Part shown: positions 8,417-17,507 of the stretch, in pieces
Layout of the letters: the number at the start of each line of letters is the position of its first letter
Numbering within the stretch: position 1 is the stretch's first letter
Assembly: GCF_002998435.1 (NCBI RefSeq)
Contig: NZ_CP027231.1
Location: 3,017,001-3,081,000 of the forward strand
DNA length: 64,000 nucleotides
Direction of reading: 5' to 3'
From: Bacteroides zoogleoformans
Lineage (GTDB): Bacteria; Bacteroidota; Bacteroidia; Bacteroidales; Bacteroidaceae
Position numbers and translations under genes: made by a program
Notes under the pieces: generated by a model
Seen by the model: the letters and a program-made list of their open reading frames with translations, nothing else
Database searches by the model: none
What the model was told of the DNA's origin: nothing

Positions 8417-10015
8417 TTAAAAGCTCAATCTGATTCCTTTGGCATCGATATTCTTGTAGCTCTTACCATTCACTTTCAAGGCTTTTGCGCTTTTCACCTC
8501 CAGCGTTTCCCCGTTTGTCTCGATGCGGATATTCTCGAAGATTATTCCTTCTGCCTGACTGACAACTACTCCTTCCTTAGCTTCGCTGATAGTGACGTTC
8601 TTCACAGTGACATTCTTGATAGGCATTTCCGGCAGTCCGTTGAAGAACATGGCACGCCCCGCCCCTTTGCAGATGATATTGGAAATATGAATGTCACGGA
8701 AAGCGGGTGTCTCCACCGTCACGGGCGGAACGCTTGCCCGCATGCGTCCGGCCAGCTCCTCCTCCGTTTCCTCGCCGGCACCTTTGCCGCCATAGAACAA
8801 GTCGAACAGCAACGGTTCGTGAGGAATATCAATCATGTGAATGTTATTGATATAGATGCCTTCCACCACACCGCCCCGGCCACGGGTACTCTTGAATCGA
8901 AGCCCTACATCCGTTCCGAGGAAAGTACAATCGGACACATAGATATTCTTCACCCCGCCGGACATCTCGCTGCCCACCACGAAACCGCCATGCCCGTGCA
9001 GCACTGTGTTGTTTTTTACGATTACGTTTTGGCAAGGCTCTCCGCGTTTGCGTCCGTCCTCATCTTTTCCCGATTTAATGCAAATGGCATCGTCGCCGGC
9101 ATCAAAAATATTGTTGATGATAAGGGCGTTTTTACACGATTCCAGGTCCAGCGCATCACCGTTTTGCGAGTACCACGGATTGAACACCTTCACTTTATTG
9201 ATGGTGATGTGTTCGCACGACAGCGGGTGCAGGCACCAGCTGGGAGAGTTCTTGAATGTTACTCCTTCTAACAGCACCTTTCTGCTCTTGACGATATTCA
9301 GTAGCACCGGACGCAGCCACGGGCGTATCTCGTTCCATTCCTCATCGGTTTCGATGCCTTCGGGATTGTTGAAGTCCTTGCAAGCCAATGCGCCTTTCAA
9401 TGAGCCGGCAGTGGGATACCATATCGATTTGTCTACCACGCCGCCCGATTTTACCAGCGCATTCCATTGGGAAACCGTGAGCTTGCTTTGCTTCACAGGG
9501 CGCCAACTGTCGCCCGAACCGTCGAATACACCATGACCGGTGATAGCTATGTTTTCAGCATTCCATGCCGAGATGGGCGATTGGCAACGGCGTGTTTCCA
9601 GCCCTTCGAAAGAGGTCTTTATGATGGGATAAGCATCGAAGTCGTCTGTAAATACCACCAATGCATTCTTTTCCGTGTAAAGGTTTACATTACTCAACAG
9701 TTCGATAGGACCGGTCAGCCACAGCCCTTCGGGAATGATAACCCTTCCTCCTCCGTGCATGTTTACCTCTTTTATGGCATCGTTGATTGCTTTCGTGTTG
9801 AGGGTAATGCCATCGCTTTTTGCGCCGAATTGCAGGATATTTACCGAATAATCCGGAAATACGGGTTGTTCCACTTTAGGCATATCGAATGGCAGATTCT
9901 CATAGATAGCTTCGTCTATATGATTTCCGCATTGTGCCGATGCGATGTTCTGTGCAGGCTGCAACGGGAGCGATAAGGCAGTAATCACTAACCATTTTTT
10001 GATAAGTGTGTTCAT
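8417..10015 (-). CDS. Glycoside hydrolase family 28 (polygalacturonase-like)
   Basis: 532 residues with a signal peptide and a parallel beta-helix pectinase fold. The GH28 active-site blocks are present: NGDALDLESC, DAGDDAICIKSG (Asp pair), GHGGFVVGSEMSGGV (His) and RFKSTRGRGG. GH28 enzymes hydrolyse galacturonan or rhamnogalacturonan by inversion. This is the first gene of the three-gene minus-strand cluster GH28-DUF4861-GH43. There is no SusC/SusD pair or sensor next to it, so this is a small accessory pectin cluster and not a full polysaccharide utilisation locus in this window. Confidence 0.92.
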   Translation of the reverse strand: MNTLIKKWLVITALSLPLQPAQNIASAQCGNHIDEAIYENLPFDMPKVEQPVFPDYSVNILQFGAKSDGITLNTKAINDAIKEVNMHGGGRVIIPEGLWLTGPIELLSNVNLYTEKNALVVFTDDFDAYPIIKTSFEGLETRRCQSPISAWNAENIAITGHGVFDGSGDSWRPVKQSKLTVSQWNALVKSGGVVDKSIWYPTAGSLKGALACKDFNNPEGIETDEEWNEIRPWLRPVLLNIVKSRKVLLEGVTFKNSPSWCLHPLSCEHITINKVKVFNPWYSQNGDALDLESCKNALIINNIFDAGDDAICIKSGKDEDGRKRGEPCQNVIVKNNTVLHGHGGFVVGSEMSGGVKNIYVSDCTFLGTDVGLRFKSTRGRGGVVEGIYINNIHMIDIPHEPLLFDLFYGGKGAGEETEEELAGRMRASVPPVTVETPAFRDIHISNIICKGAGRAMFFNGLPEMPIKNVTVKNVTISEAKEGVVVSQAEGIIFENIRIETNGETLEVKSAKALKVNGKSYKNIDAKGIRLSF

Positions 10016-10361
10016 TCGCGATACTATATTATTAAATTATAAAATTACCGAGATTGCGGGAGGCGTAACCGAAGAGAGGTTTTATCATTTCTCCGCAAGC
10101 GGCCCTCACGGGTGGCCTGCGGAAGAAATAATAAGTTGATTCATGTTAACCTAATTCTAACCTTAAATAAATATTATGAAAAAACCTCTTTAATTACCGG
10201 TTGCAAATGTATCGGGCTTCGGCGGAAACGATGTGCACTATTTGTTGGTTTTGGTGTATTTTTTGTCGTTTACCTCTTTCTTTTGCACACTTTTGAGGTT
10301 TTTATGCAGAAATATGCGGAAACTTCCTATCTTTGCAACCGAATTTTTAGTAAATATAGGT
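10016..10361. promoter_or_regulatory. Divergent intergenic region between GH28 and fabI
   Basis: No gene seen. Two -7 boxes face away from each other. CAAATGTA at 10204-10211 reads TACATTTG on the minus strand, toward GH28, and would give a leader of about 185 nt. TATCTTTG at 10328-10335 on the plus strand would give fabI a leader of about 20 nt. The long GH28 leader is AT-rich with short G/C patches and could carry regulation. Confidence 0.5.
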
Positions 10362-11219
10362 ATGAGTTATAATTTATTGAAGGGAAAAAGAGGCATTATT
10401 TTCGGTGCTCTGAACGAGCAGTCCATTGCCTGGAAAGTAGCAGAAAAAGCAGTAGAAGAAGGTGCAACCATCACCTTGTCAAATACCCCCGTTGCCGTGC
10501 GCATGGGCGAAGTATCCGCACTGGCCGAGAAACTGAATTGCGAGGTCATTGCTGCGGATGCAACGAGTGTAGAAGATTTGGAGAATGTATTCAAACGCTC
10601 CATGGAAGTGCTGGGCGGACAAATCGACTTTGTGTTGCATTCCATCGGCATGTCGCCCAATGTGCGCAAGAAACGCACTTATGACGATTTGGATTATGAT
10701 ATGCTGGACAAGACGCTGGATATCTCTGCCATCTCTTTCCATAAGATGATACAGGCAGCCAAGAAGCTGAACGCCATTGCCGAGTACGGCTCTATCCTTG
10801 CACTGAGCTACGTGGCTGCACAACGTACATTCTACGGTTACAACGACATGGCAGATGCCAAAGCGTTGTTGGAGTCCATTGCCCGCAGTTTCGGCTACAT
10901 CTACGGACGCGAGCACCATGTGCGTGTCAATACCATTTCACAGTCGCCTACCATGACAACGGCCGGTGCCGGCGTAAAAGGTATGGACAAACTGTTCGAC
11001 TTTGCCAACCGTATGTCTCCGCTCGGCAATGCTTCTGCCGATGAATGTGCCGACTATTGCATCGTCATGTTCTCCGACCTTACCCGTAAGGTGACCATGC
11101 AGAACCTGTTCCACGACGGCGGTTTCTCCAGTGTAGGCATGAGCCTTCGCGCCATGGCCACTTATGAGAAAGGTCTGGATGAGTATAAGGACGAAAACGG
11201 AAACATCATTTACGGATGA
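10362..11219 (+). CDS. fabI: Enoyl-[acyl-carrier-protein] reductase (NADH)
   Basis: 285 residues from the ATG at 10362; a longer in-frame start at 10233 would cross the promoter box, so I reject it. FabI catalyses the last reduction of the fatty acid elongation cycle. The glycine-rich dinucleotide motif is at the N-terminus (GKRGIIFGALNEQSIAWKVA) and the catalytic Tyr-x6-Lys is YNDMADAK, within an SDR fold. The active-site-side FYGYNDMADAKALLES and the C-terminal GGFSSVGMS block fit FabI. It is transcribed alone, with inverted repeats after the stop. Confidence 0.95.
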   Translation: MSYNLLKGKRGIIFGALNEQSIAWKVAEKAVEEGATITLSNTPVAVRMGEVSALAEKLNCEVIAADATSVEDLENVFKRSMEVLGGQIDFVLHSIGMSPNVRKKRTYDDLDYDMLDKTLDISAISFHKMIQAAKKLNAIAEYGSILALSYVAAQRTFYGYNDMADAKALLESIARSFGYIYGREHHVRVNTISQSPTMTTAGAGVKGMDKLFDFANRMSPLGNASADECADYCIVMFSDLTRKVTMQNLFHDGGFSSVGMSLRAMATYEKGLDEYKDENGNIIYG

Positions 11220-11227
11220 TTTTTTTA

Positions 11228-11290
11228 TTAGACGTTAGAAGATAGACGTTAGACTTTGGATATTTCTATTCTCTATTTTCTAACGTCTAA
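11228..11290. repeat. Inverted repeat after fabI
   Basis: TTAGACGTTAGAA (11228-11240) and TTCTAACGTCTAA (11278-11290) are perfect 13-bp complements. A third partial copy, TAGACGTTAGA, lies at 11243-11253, so the left arm is also directly repeated. It could end fabI transcription, but the 37-nt loop and repeated arm look more like an interspersed intergenic repeat. Confidence 0.6.
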
Positions 11291-11314
11291 ATCTATTCTC
11301 TAATTTCTACCCAA

Positions 11315-12019
11315 ATGGAACCCGCACTTTATCTTTTGCCCGTCACCCTGGGCGATACGTCCATAGACACGGTATTGCCGTCTTATAATAGAGAGGTGAT
11401 ATCGGGAATCCGTCATTTTATAGTGGAGGATGTGCGTTCTGCGCGCCGCTTTCTGAAAAAAGCGGATAAGGAAACGGATATTGATGCGTTGACGTTCTAT
11501 ACGCTGAACAAGCACACATCTCCCGAAGAGATATCCGGTTATCTGAAACCGTTGATAGAAGGGCAGCCGATGGGAGTAATTTCTGAAGCCGGTTGTCCGG
11601 CTGTGGCCGATCCCGGTGCCGATGTAGTAGCCATTGCCCAACGCAAAAACCTGAGAGTGGTTCCGTTGGTAGGGCCTTCTTCCATTATCCTGTCTGTCAT
11701 GGCTTCCGGATTCAACGGACAAAGTTTTGCCTTTCACGGCTATCTTCCCATAGAGCCGGCGGAGCGCGCCAAAAAAATAAAGATGTTGGAACAGAGAATA
11801 TACAATGAACATCAGACACAACTCTTCATCGAAACGCCCTACCGTAACAACAAGATGATAGAGGACATCCTTCATAATTGCCGCCCGCAAACCAAGCTCT
11901 GTATTGCGGCAAACATTACTTGCGAGGGGGAATATATCAAAACCAAAACCGTGAAGGAATGGCAGGGCCGCACTCCCGACCTGTCTAAGATTCCTTGTAT
12001 TTTTCTCTTGTATAGATAA
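11315..12019 (+). CDS. SAM-dependent methyltransferase, tetrapyrrole methylase (RsmI-like) family
   Basis: 234 residues. The glycine-rich and proline-rich SAM-binding blocks of the tetrapyrrole methylase/RsmI superfamily are present (ISEAGCPAVADPGADVV, VPLVGPSSIILSVMASGFNGQSF, FIETPYRNNKMIEDI). RsmI itself 2'-O-methylates C1402 of 16S rRNA, and this protein is a shorter relative that is common beside RsmI in Bacteroidetes. The exact substrate is not evident. Its last 35 bp overlap the 3' end of the convergent Nudix-like gene on the other strand. Confidence 0.8.
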   Translation: MEPALYLLPVTLGDTSIDTVLPSYNREVISGIRHFIVEDVRSARRFLKKADKETDIDALTFYTLNKHTSPEEISGYLKPLIEGQPMGVISEAGCPAVADPGADVVAIAQRKNLRVVPLVGPSSIILSVMASGFNGQSFAFHGYLPIEPAERAKKIKMLEQRIYNEHQTQLFIETPYRNNKMIEDILHNCRPQTKLCIAANITCEGEYIKTKTVKEWQGRTPDLSKIPCIFLLYR

Positions 12020-13103
12020 TATCTTTCAGGTTTTCGTATTCATGTTCCAAGCAACTGCCGAAGAAGTTCTGTCCCATATTATCTTCCATTTGCCGGAGTG
12101 TCCATAATTTCCCGCCTTTGAAGTTGTCATTGCATAGGATGGAATCGTCTTTCAAATCGAGTGTAAAGAGATAGACCAGCCGGTTGGTCGTTTCGTTTTC
12201 AAAGTGATATACGAAGTTGAAACGCAATTCTTCCGCGGGGGCAGAGGGTAATGTTTCCTTCAGTATCCTCTTTGCCCCTTCCTCCAAGGTTTCTTTGTAA
12301 ATCAGATAACCTTCCAGCAATAAATCTGTTTTACCTCTTTCGAAAGCGCAGCATTGATGGCGAGGCAGGAGAAACAGCATGCCGTTTGACATGACGGCAA
12401 TCCGGACGACCGGGTTGATATAATTGTTTTTCCGGCTTACGGCATCCGAAGCCAATGCTTTCCCGATGACATCTCCCCGCATGTTGACTATCGGTAGAAA
12501 GACCTCATTCCTCATAAGTGAGTTAAAATAGAGAATGCCGAACTGGTTGAACAGGATACCCAGAATAAATACGAGAAGCGGAGCCACGTTGAACAGCAAA
12601 TGCCGGGTGGCATTTCCCAAAGGACGACTTACCAGCATGGCGCACAGAATAATCAGGAAATGCAGAAGAGCGATGAGGAGAATGACCCGTGCAGACACGA
12701 CGGTAGCCTCCGCTCCCTGCATAAAAACCGGTTTGCAGCACTTCTGTGCTTGCTCCGTTTGATGCCGCAGAAAGCGTTTCCGGTTGAAGTATATGATGAG
12801 CGGCGGTATGACGACGCAAATCTCCAATGTGAGGGGGAACATGGAGCGGGGGCAATAATGGGGGATGAGCAGTGTGGCTATTGCCAATAATAGGAGCATT
12901 GCGGTGCTGCTGTACAGTATGATTTGCGGAATCTTATAGTCTTTTTTCCGCAAGGCAAGCATGCTGAGAACGACACCTATCCCCGCACCTATATAGATGG
13001 CATCCTCTTGTGTCATAATTTCGCATAACACAAAGGTTATTATGACAGGTATGAATCCCAGCGACAGGTTGAATTTGTATGATAGAATTTTTTGACTCCT
13101 CAT
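11985..13103 (-). CDS. Polytopic membrane protein with C-terminal degenerate Nudix-like domain
   Basis: 372 residues. About six hydrophobic segments fill the N-terminal half (residues about 10-110 and 135-200). The C-terminal 160 residues read like a Nudix fold. The segment GYLIYKETLEEGAKRILKET matches the Nudix spacing G-x5-E-x7-R, but the normally paired REUxEE acidic residues are reduced to a single Glu, so metal-dependent hydrolysis is doubtful. It is the last gene of a minus-strand run after DPP-IV and lipA (48 bp after lipA). Function unknown; a nucleotide-sensing membrane protein is possible. Confidence 0.55.
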   Translation of the reverse strand: MRSQKILSYKFNLSLGFIPVIITFVLCEIMTQEDAIYIGAGIGVVLSMLALRKKDYKIPQIILYSSTAMLLLLAIATLLIPHYCPRSMFPLTLEICVVIPPLIIYFNRKRFLRHQTEQAQKCCKPVFMQGAEATVVSARVILLIALLHFLIILCAMLVSRPLGNATRHLLFNVAPLLVFILGILFNQFGILYFNSLMRNEVFLPIVNMRGDVIGKALASDAVSRKNNYINPVVRIAVMSNGMLFLLPRHQCCAFERGKTDLLLEGYLIYKETLEEGAKRILKETLPSAPAEELRFNFVYHFENETTNRLVYLFTLDLKDDSILCNDNFKGGKLWTLRQMEDNMGQNFFGSCLEHEYENLKDIIYTREKYKES

Positions 13104-13151
13104 TCGTTGTATGATTTCTTTCTCTTCTTTACATCATAACAACCGAGCGTA

Positions 13152-14033
13152 TCAAATGTTTCTTCCTTCATTCTTTTTTTGTGCGGGGCAGATGTGCTTC
13201 TCCGCATGATAGGAAGAACGCACTAAAGGCGCGCTTTCCACCTGACGGAATCCTTTCTTCAGTCCGATTTCTTTGTAAAGGGCAAATTGTTCGGGCGTGA
13301 TATATGCCGCTACCGGATAATGCTTGTGCGTGGGTTGCAGGTATTGCCCTATGGTCAGTATGTGGCAACCCGCTCCTATCAGGTCGTCCATCAGTTCCTC
13401 CACCTCTTCCGGGGTCTCGCCCAAACCTACCATGATGCCCGATTTGGTTGTGGTGCCGCTTCCGGCTATTTGCCGCAGCACTTCAAGACTGGTTTCGTAT
13501 TTGGCTGCGCTGCGCACCAACGGACTGATGCGGCGCACGGTTTCCATGTTGTGCGAAATGATTTCCGGACGTTCGTTGATGACTTGCTCAACAAGTTCCT
13601 TTCGTCCCTGAAAGTCCGGAATCAATACTTCCACGGTTGTCTTGGGGTTGAGGCGTTTGATTTCCCTGATGGTGCGTGCCCAATGCGATGCCCCCAGATC
13701 GGGGAGGTCGTCACGGTCTACGGAAGTGACTACCGCATGCGCGAGTTTCATCAAGGCAATGGATTCTGCCACATGCGTAGGCTCTTCGGCATCCGGCGGC
13801 AGGGGCTTTCCGGTTTGTGTGTTGCAGAACTTGCAACTGCGCGTGCATATATTCCCTCCGATCATGAAGGTGGCAGTGCCTTTTCCCCAGCATTCGCCCA
13901 TGTTGGGGCAACGGCCGCTGCTGCAAATCGTATGCAGGCAGTGCGATTCGACGATGCGTTTGGTCTCGGCATATCGCTCGTTGGCGGCGATGCTTATTTT
14001 GAGCCATTCAGGCTTGCGTACTCTTTCCGGCAT
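13152..14033 (-). CDS. lipA: Lipoyl synthase
   Basis: 293 residues. The radical SAM cluster motif is CTRSCKFC, and the auxiliary cluster Cys residues are in CSSGRCPNMGECW, both diagnostic for LipA. The conserved C-terminal RSSYHAE completes the auxiliary-cluster Ser ligand. The enzyme inserts two sulfurs into octanoyl groups on lipoyl domains of 2-oxoacid dehydrogenases or the glycine cleavage H protein. The gene starts 19 bp after the DPP-IV stop, so they are probably co-transcribed. Confidence 0.97.
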   Translation of the reverse strand: MPERVRKPEWLKISIAANERYAETKRIVESHCLHTICSSGRCPNMGECWGKGTATFMIGGNICTRSCKFCNTQTGKPLPPDAEEPTHVAESIALMKLAHAVVTSVDRDDLPDLGASHWARTIREIKRLNPKTTVEVLIPDFQGRKELVEQVINERPEIISHNMETVRRISPLVRSAAKYETSLEVLRQIAGSGTTTKSGIMVGLGETPEEVEELMDDLIGAGCHILTIGQYLQPTHKHYPVAAYITPEQFALYKEIGLKKGFRQVESAPLVRSSYHAEKHICPAQKKNEGRNI

Positions 14034-14052
14034 ATCCTTATTCGTATCGGTA

Positions 14053-16263
14053 TCAGAGGTTGTTTTTGAAAAAGTCGGTCAGCCGCGTGTACAGGTGAAG
14101 CCGTGTGTTTCCTCCGTAAATGCCGTGATTGCGGTTGGTGTAGATCTGCATGTCGAATTGCTTGCCCAGTTGCACCAACTCTTCGGCATATTCCGCACAG
14201 TTCTGGAAGTGCACGTTGTCGTCGGCCATGCCATGCACCAGTAACAGCCGGCCGTGCAGCTTGTCGGCGCGGGTAAAGGCCGAACCGGCTTTGTAGCCTT
14301 CGGCGTTCTCTTTCGGAGTGCGCATGAAACGTTCGCCGTAGATGGTGTCGTAATAGTTCCAGTCGGTCACGGCGGCCACGGCTGCTCCGGCTTTGAACAC
14401 CGGCGTTCCTTCGCTCATGCTCATAATGGTCATGTATCCTCCATAACTCCATCCCCAAATGCCGATGCGGTTTTTGTCCACATAGGGTTGGCTGCCCATG
14501 TAGAGGGCCGTTTCCACTTGGTCTTTGGCTTCCTTGACTCCCAAGTTCAAGTAGGTGCACTTGGTGAAGTCGGCACCCCGTCCGCCGGTGCCCCGTCCGT
14601 CTACACACACCACGATATAGCCTTGCGATGCCATGTAGGTTTCCCAACTGACGCTGAACCTGTCTGTTACTTGTTGCGAACCGGGACCGCTATACTGGTA
14701 CATCAGTACCGGATATTTCTTCCCGGCAGAGAAGCCGGTCGGTTTCATCATCCAGCCGTTCAGTGCGGTGCCGTCGGTGGTCCGGAAGGTAAAGAACTCT
14801 TTCCGTGGCATGTCATAATTGGCAATCTCCTGTTTCAAGGCGGCGTTGTCCATGAGGGTGGCGAGTGTCTTGCCCGTGTTGTCGTTCAGGGTGATGACGG
14901 TAGGTGTGTCCAGTGCGGAGTAACGGTTCATGTAGTACTTCATGTTGGCGCTGAACTGAGCGCTGTTTGTTCCGCTTTGTGTCGATAACTTTATTTTTTT
15001 CCCTTTCCGGTCTGTTTTATAGATTGCAGTGCGCATCGGGCTTTCTTCGTTGCTGCTGAAGTAGAAGCTGCCCTCTTCGGCATCGTAGCCCAGAAACTTG
15101 CGTACCTCATACTCTCCGGAGGTTACTTGCTTCAGCAGGTTGCCGCCTATGCTGTACCAGTATAGGTGCTTGTAGCCGCTTTTTTCGCTTACGAAGCTGA
15201 AGTTCTCCGGATAGAAAACGATGTTGTCGAATACGTCTTCGCTGATGTACGTATCGCTTTCGTCTCGCAGGGCTAATTTGGCTACGGTGCTGCGCGGGTT
15301 GGCAAAGTACATGTCGAACCGGTTCTGATGGCGGTTCAGGGTCATGATGGCAAGTTTGTCAGGATCTTTCGTGAAGCGTATGCGCGGAATATATCCGTCG
15401 GCCTCTACGGGTACGTTTATTTTGCGGGTCACCTTCGATTTGATGTCGAAGGTATGTACCGATACTTTGGAGTTGGCCTCACCTGTTTTGGGATATTTAT
15501 ACGCATATTCTCCCGGATACTTTGCGAACGGGGCGAGGCGGGGCCACTGTCCGGCAAAGAGCTGCATGGAGTAGGAGGGCACTTCCCTCTCGTCCCAGCG
15601 GATAAAGGCCAGCATCTGATTGTCGGCGCTGAACTCCAAGGCACGGTCGAAGGCGAACTCCTCTTCATACACCCAGTCGGGAATGCCGTTCAGAACTTCG
15701 TTCTGCTTGCCGTCCTCCGTCACTTGGCTTTCGCTGTTGCCGTAAAGCAGTTTCACGAGGAAGATGTTGTTGTTGCGCACAAAAGCCACTTGGTTACCGT
15801 CCGGCGAGAACACCGGCACTTGTTGCGGGCCTCCGTCCGAAAGCCTTTCCACTACGTTGTTTATCCGTCCGTCGAGGTTGCGCTTCAGGCTGTAGATGTA
15901 GTGCACTGCCGTATAGGAATGGCGGTAGATGGGGGTTTTTTCCGTAGCGATAAGCAGTTTGCTGCCGTCGGGAGCAAAGCTGTAGCTGTCGAAGCTTTTG
16001 AAAGGGCATTCGCGTGCGGTGGCGGCGTCGAACAACACTTCCACCTGCTTTCCCGTTTTGAAAGAGTATTTTATGATTTGCGTTCTGTCGGCATTCATCT
16101 GCGAGTAATGTTCGCCGTCGCCCGGAATGGGGATGACGCCTGAAATGTTCTTGGGCGTGAATTTGCCCGATACGATTTCTTTCAGGTCAAGCGCTTTGCC
16201 GTTTTGGGCAAGGCTTGCCAATGTGCAGAGGCAGAAAAGGAGGAGACAGCAGATTTTTTTCAT
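14053..16263 (-). CDS. Dipeptidyl-peptidase IV-type S9 serine peptidase
   Basis: 736 residues from the ATG at 16263, where the signal peptide (MKKICCLLLFCLCTLASLAQ) begins; a second ATG 6 bp earlier and a longer 5' extension are also in frame. The N-terminal beta-propeller domain (about residues 50-450) precedes the alpha/beta hydrolase domain, with nucleophile GWSYGGYM, acid in GMADDNVHFQN and His in NRNHGIYGG. DPP-IV enzymes release X-Pro or X-Ala dipeptides from peptide N-termini; in Bacteroides they act in the periplasm. It heads a run with lipA and the Nudix-like gene. Confidence 0.93.
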   Translation of the reverse strand: MKKICCLLLFCLCTLASLAQNGKALDLKEIVSGKFTPKNISGVIPIPGDGEHYSQMNADRTQIIKYSFKTGKQVEVLFDAATARECPFKSFDSYSFAPDGSKLLIATEKTPIYRHSYTAVHYIYSLKRNLDGRINNVVERLSDGGPQQVPVFSPDGNQVAFVRNNNIFLVKLLYGNSESQVTEDGKQNEVLNGIPDWVYEEEFAFDRALEFSADNQMLAFIRWDEREVPSYSMQLFAGQWPRLAPFAKYPGEYAYKYPKTGEANSKVSVHTFDIKSKVTRKINVPVEADGYIPRIRFTKDPDKLAIMTLNRHQNRFDMYFANPRSTVAKLALRDESDTYISEDVFDNIVFYPENFSFVSEKSGYKHLYWYSIGGNLLKQVTSGEYEVRKFLGYDAEEGSFYFSSNEESPMRTAIYKTDRKGKKIKLSTQSGTNSAQFSANMKYYMNRYSALDTPTVITLNDNTGKTLATLMDNAALKQEIANYDMPRKEFFTFRTTDGTALNGWMMKPTGFSAGKKYPVLMYQYSGPGSQQVTDRFSVSWETYMASQGYIVVCVDGRGTGGRGADFTKCTYLNLGVKEAKDQVETALYMGSQPYVDKNRIGIWGWSYGGYMTIMSMSEGTPVFKAGAAVAAVTDWNYYDTIYGERFMRTPKENAEGYKAGSAFTRADKLHGRLLLVHGMADDNVHFQNCAEYAEELVQLGKQFDMQIYTNRNHGIYGGNTRLHLYTRLTDFFKNNL

Positions 16264-17147
16264 ATCCATCAATATAACGTAAATTCGGTATAATAAAATT
16301 ATTTTTCTGAATATTAGCGACATAGCGATACCATTCGCAGGCTTATGGCATTGAACCATGCCATTTAAGCGATTACCGCAATGTTTTCAGCGGCTAAAGT
16401 TACGAAGATTTATTGTATGGCGAATGGTTTTCGGAAAGTTTCTCCACACTTCACCGTCCGTAAGCTCGCATGTCATTGCCCGTAACCTCACACTTTACCG
16501 TCCGTAAGCCCACACCTTAGCCTCGCTCCGCCCTCATGTTACGGTGCATAAAGTGTGGGCGCAGGCCTGCCTTCACCTCCTCCACCTCCAACTTTTTTGG
16601 GATGCACTTCACAATGAGGGATATGGGGGAGGTCTTTTCTATTCTTTTCTTCTCTTTTCTCGCGCGCGCGAGGGAAAAAGAACTGCTAAATTGTTGATAT
16701 ATTGAGTGTTATGGTCTTTTGGGGTAGCTCATCGACTGCTTGCCAACTCCGAGTCGGCTCGGAGTTGGCAAGCAGTCGGCAGGCAGTCGCTCGTCGGTTC
16801 GTGCCGAGTTGTCGCACAAGGTCCGTACTATTTCGCTCCCCATAAAAACCGATTATGTGAAAGATACGCCATGCATTTCCAATCCCGAAGTCTTTCAAGA
16901 AAAGAAAAACATTTACCTCTTAGAGAGTTTTTCTCCTTGCTCCGGCTCGCTATATAGATGCCCTCATCCGGAACTATAGATGCAGCCTGCCGGAAATATA
17001 GATGTAGCACGGTAGATATATATACCAAACCCCGCCTACAGATATCTCTCGCAAGGAATGCTTCTTGATAATCACTCGGTATTAATTCAACCAACAGGTA
17101 GAGTAAATAAATTCCATGTGGAATTATGGGATGACACAAAAAAACAT
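16264..17147. other. Gene-poor, repeat-rich intergenic region
   Basis: About 880 bp with no convincing gene. It contains a minus-strand TAACTTTA near 16397 that could serve the DPP-IV gene, two copies of CCGTCCGTAAGC (near 16457 and 16498), an alternating CG palindrome CTCGCGCGCGCGAG at 16659-16672, a perfect hairpin at 16733-16778 and three spaced copies of TATAGATG (16950-17010) in a degenerate repeat. Small open frames here arise from the symmetry of the hairpin. Confidence 0.6.
16733..16778. repeat. Perfect 21-bp inverted repeat with 4-nt loop
   Basis: The left arm (16733-16753, starting CGACTGCTTGCC) is the exact reverse complement of the right arm (16758-16778, ending GGCAAGCAGTCG), with loop TCGG. 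A partial further copy, GGCAGGCAGTCG, follows. There is no T tract, so it is not a standard terminator. Confidence 0.85.
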
Positions 17148-17155
17148 TAACTTTG
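17110..17155 (+). promoter_or_regulatory. Promoter and palindromic operator of the AbiEi-like gene
   Basis: TAACTTTG at 17148-17155 matches the Bacteroides -7 box, 16 bp before the ATG. The 16-bp palindrome AATTCCATGTGGAATT (17110-17125) overlaps the expected -33 position. AbiEi antitoxins repress their own promoters through inverted repeats, so this is a plausible operator. Confidence 0.5.
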
Positions 17156-17171
17156 TGGCAAAATTACAATT

Positions 17172-17507
17172 ATGGGTGCAAACAGTTCTTACAAGGCGAT
17201 GTACGATATTGTGGAACATGCAAAGGAGGGGACAATATTTATCCCTGACGACTTCACGACGTGCGGCACTCCCGATGCAGTACGGTCGGGATTAAGCCGT
17301 TTGTGCCGCAATGGAAAGTTGTGTCGCTTTGCAAAAGGTATTTACTATATACCTACATATGACAAGTGGGATGGTACGCAACGAGAGCCATCCTTAGATG
17401 CCATTGCCTTAAAAATAGCGCAACGGGACAATGCGCGTGTCATTCCGACAGGAGCTTATGCGCTTAACAAATTAGGATTATCCACACAAAGCGATGGTAA
17501 GGAGTAG
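17172..17507 (+). pseudogene. AbiEi-type antitoxin (DUF6088-like), 3'-truncated
   Basis: 111 residues that match the N-terminal winged-helix half of type IV antitoxins of the AbiEi/DUF6088 type (GTIFIPDDFTTCGTPDAVRSGLSRLCRNGKLCRFAKGIYYIP, written here in parts: a winged helix followed by the conserved GAYALNKLGLSTQ). Full-length relatives are about 200 residues; this one breaks off right after GLSTQ, continuing only SDGKE to a stop. No AbiEii nucleotidyltransferase toxin gene follows. The break at about 17492 also coincides with the end of an unrelated minus-strand frame, so it marks a recombination junction. The DNA-binding part may still be made. Confidence 0.65.

Noticed and set aside
10233..10361. 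N-terminal extension of fabI
   Set aside because: It would be read across the -7 promoter box, and FabI family N-termini begin near the ATG at 10362.
16686..16957. Open frames on both strands around the 21-bp inverted repeat
   Set aside because: Both strands encode the same RLLANSE-type string because of the palindrome; there are no start signals or homology that I recognise.
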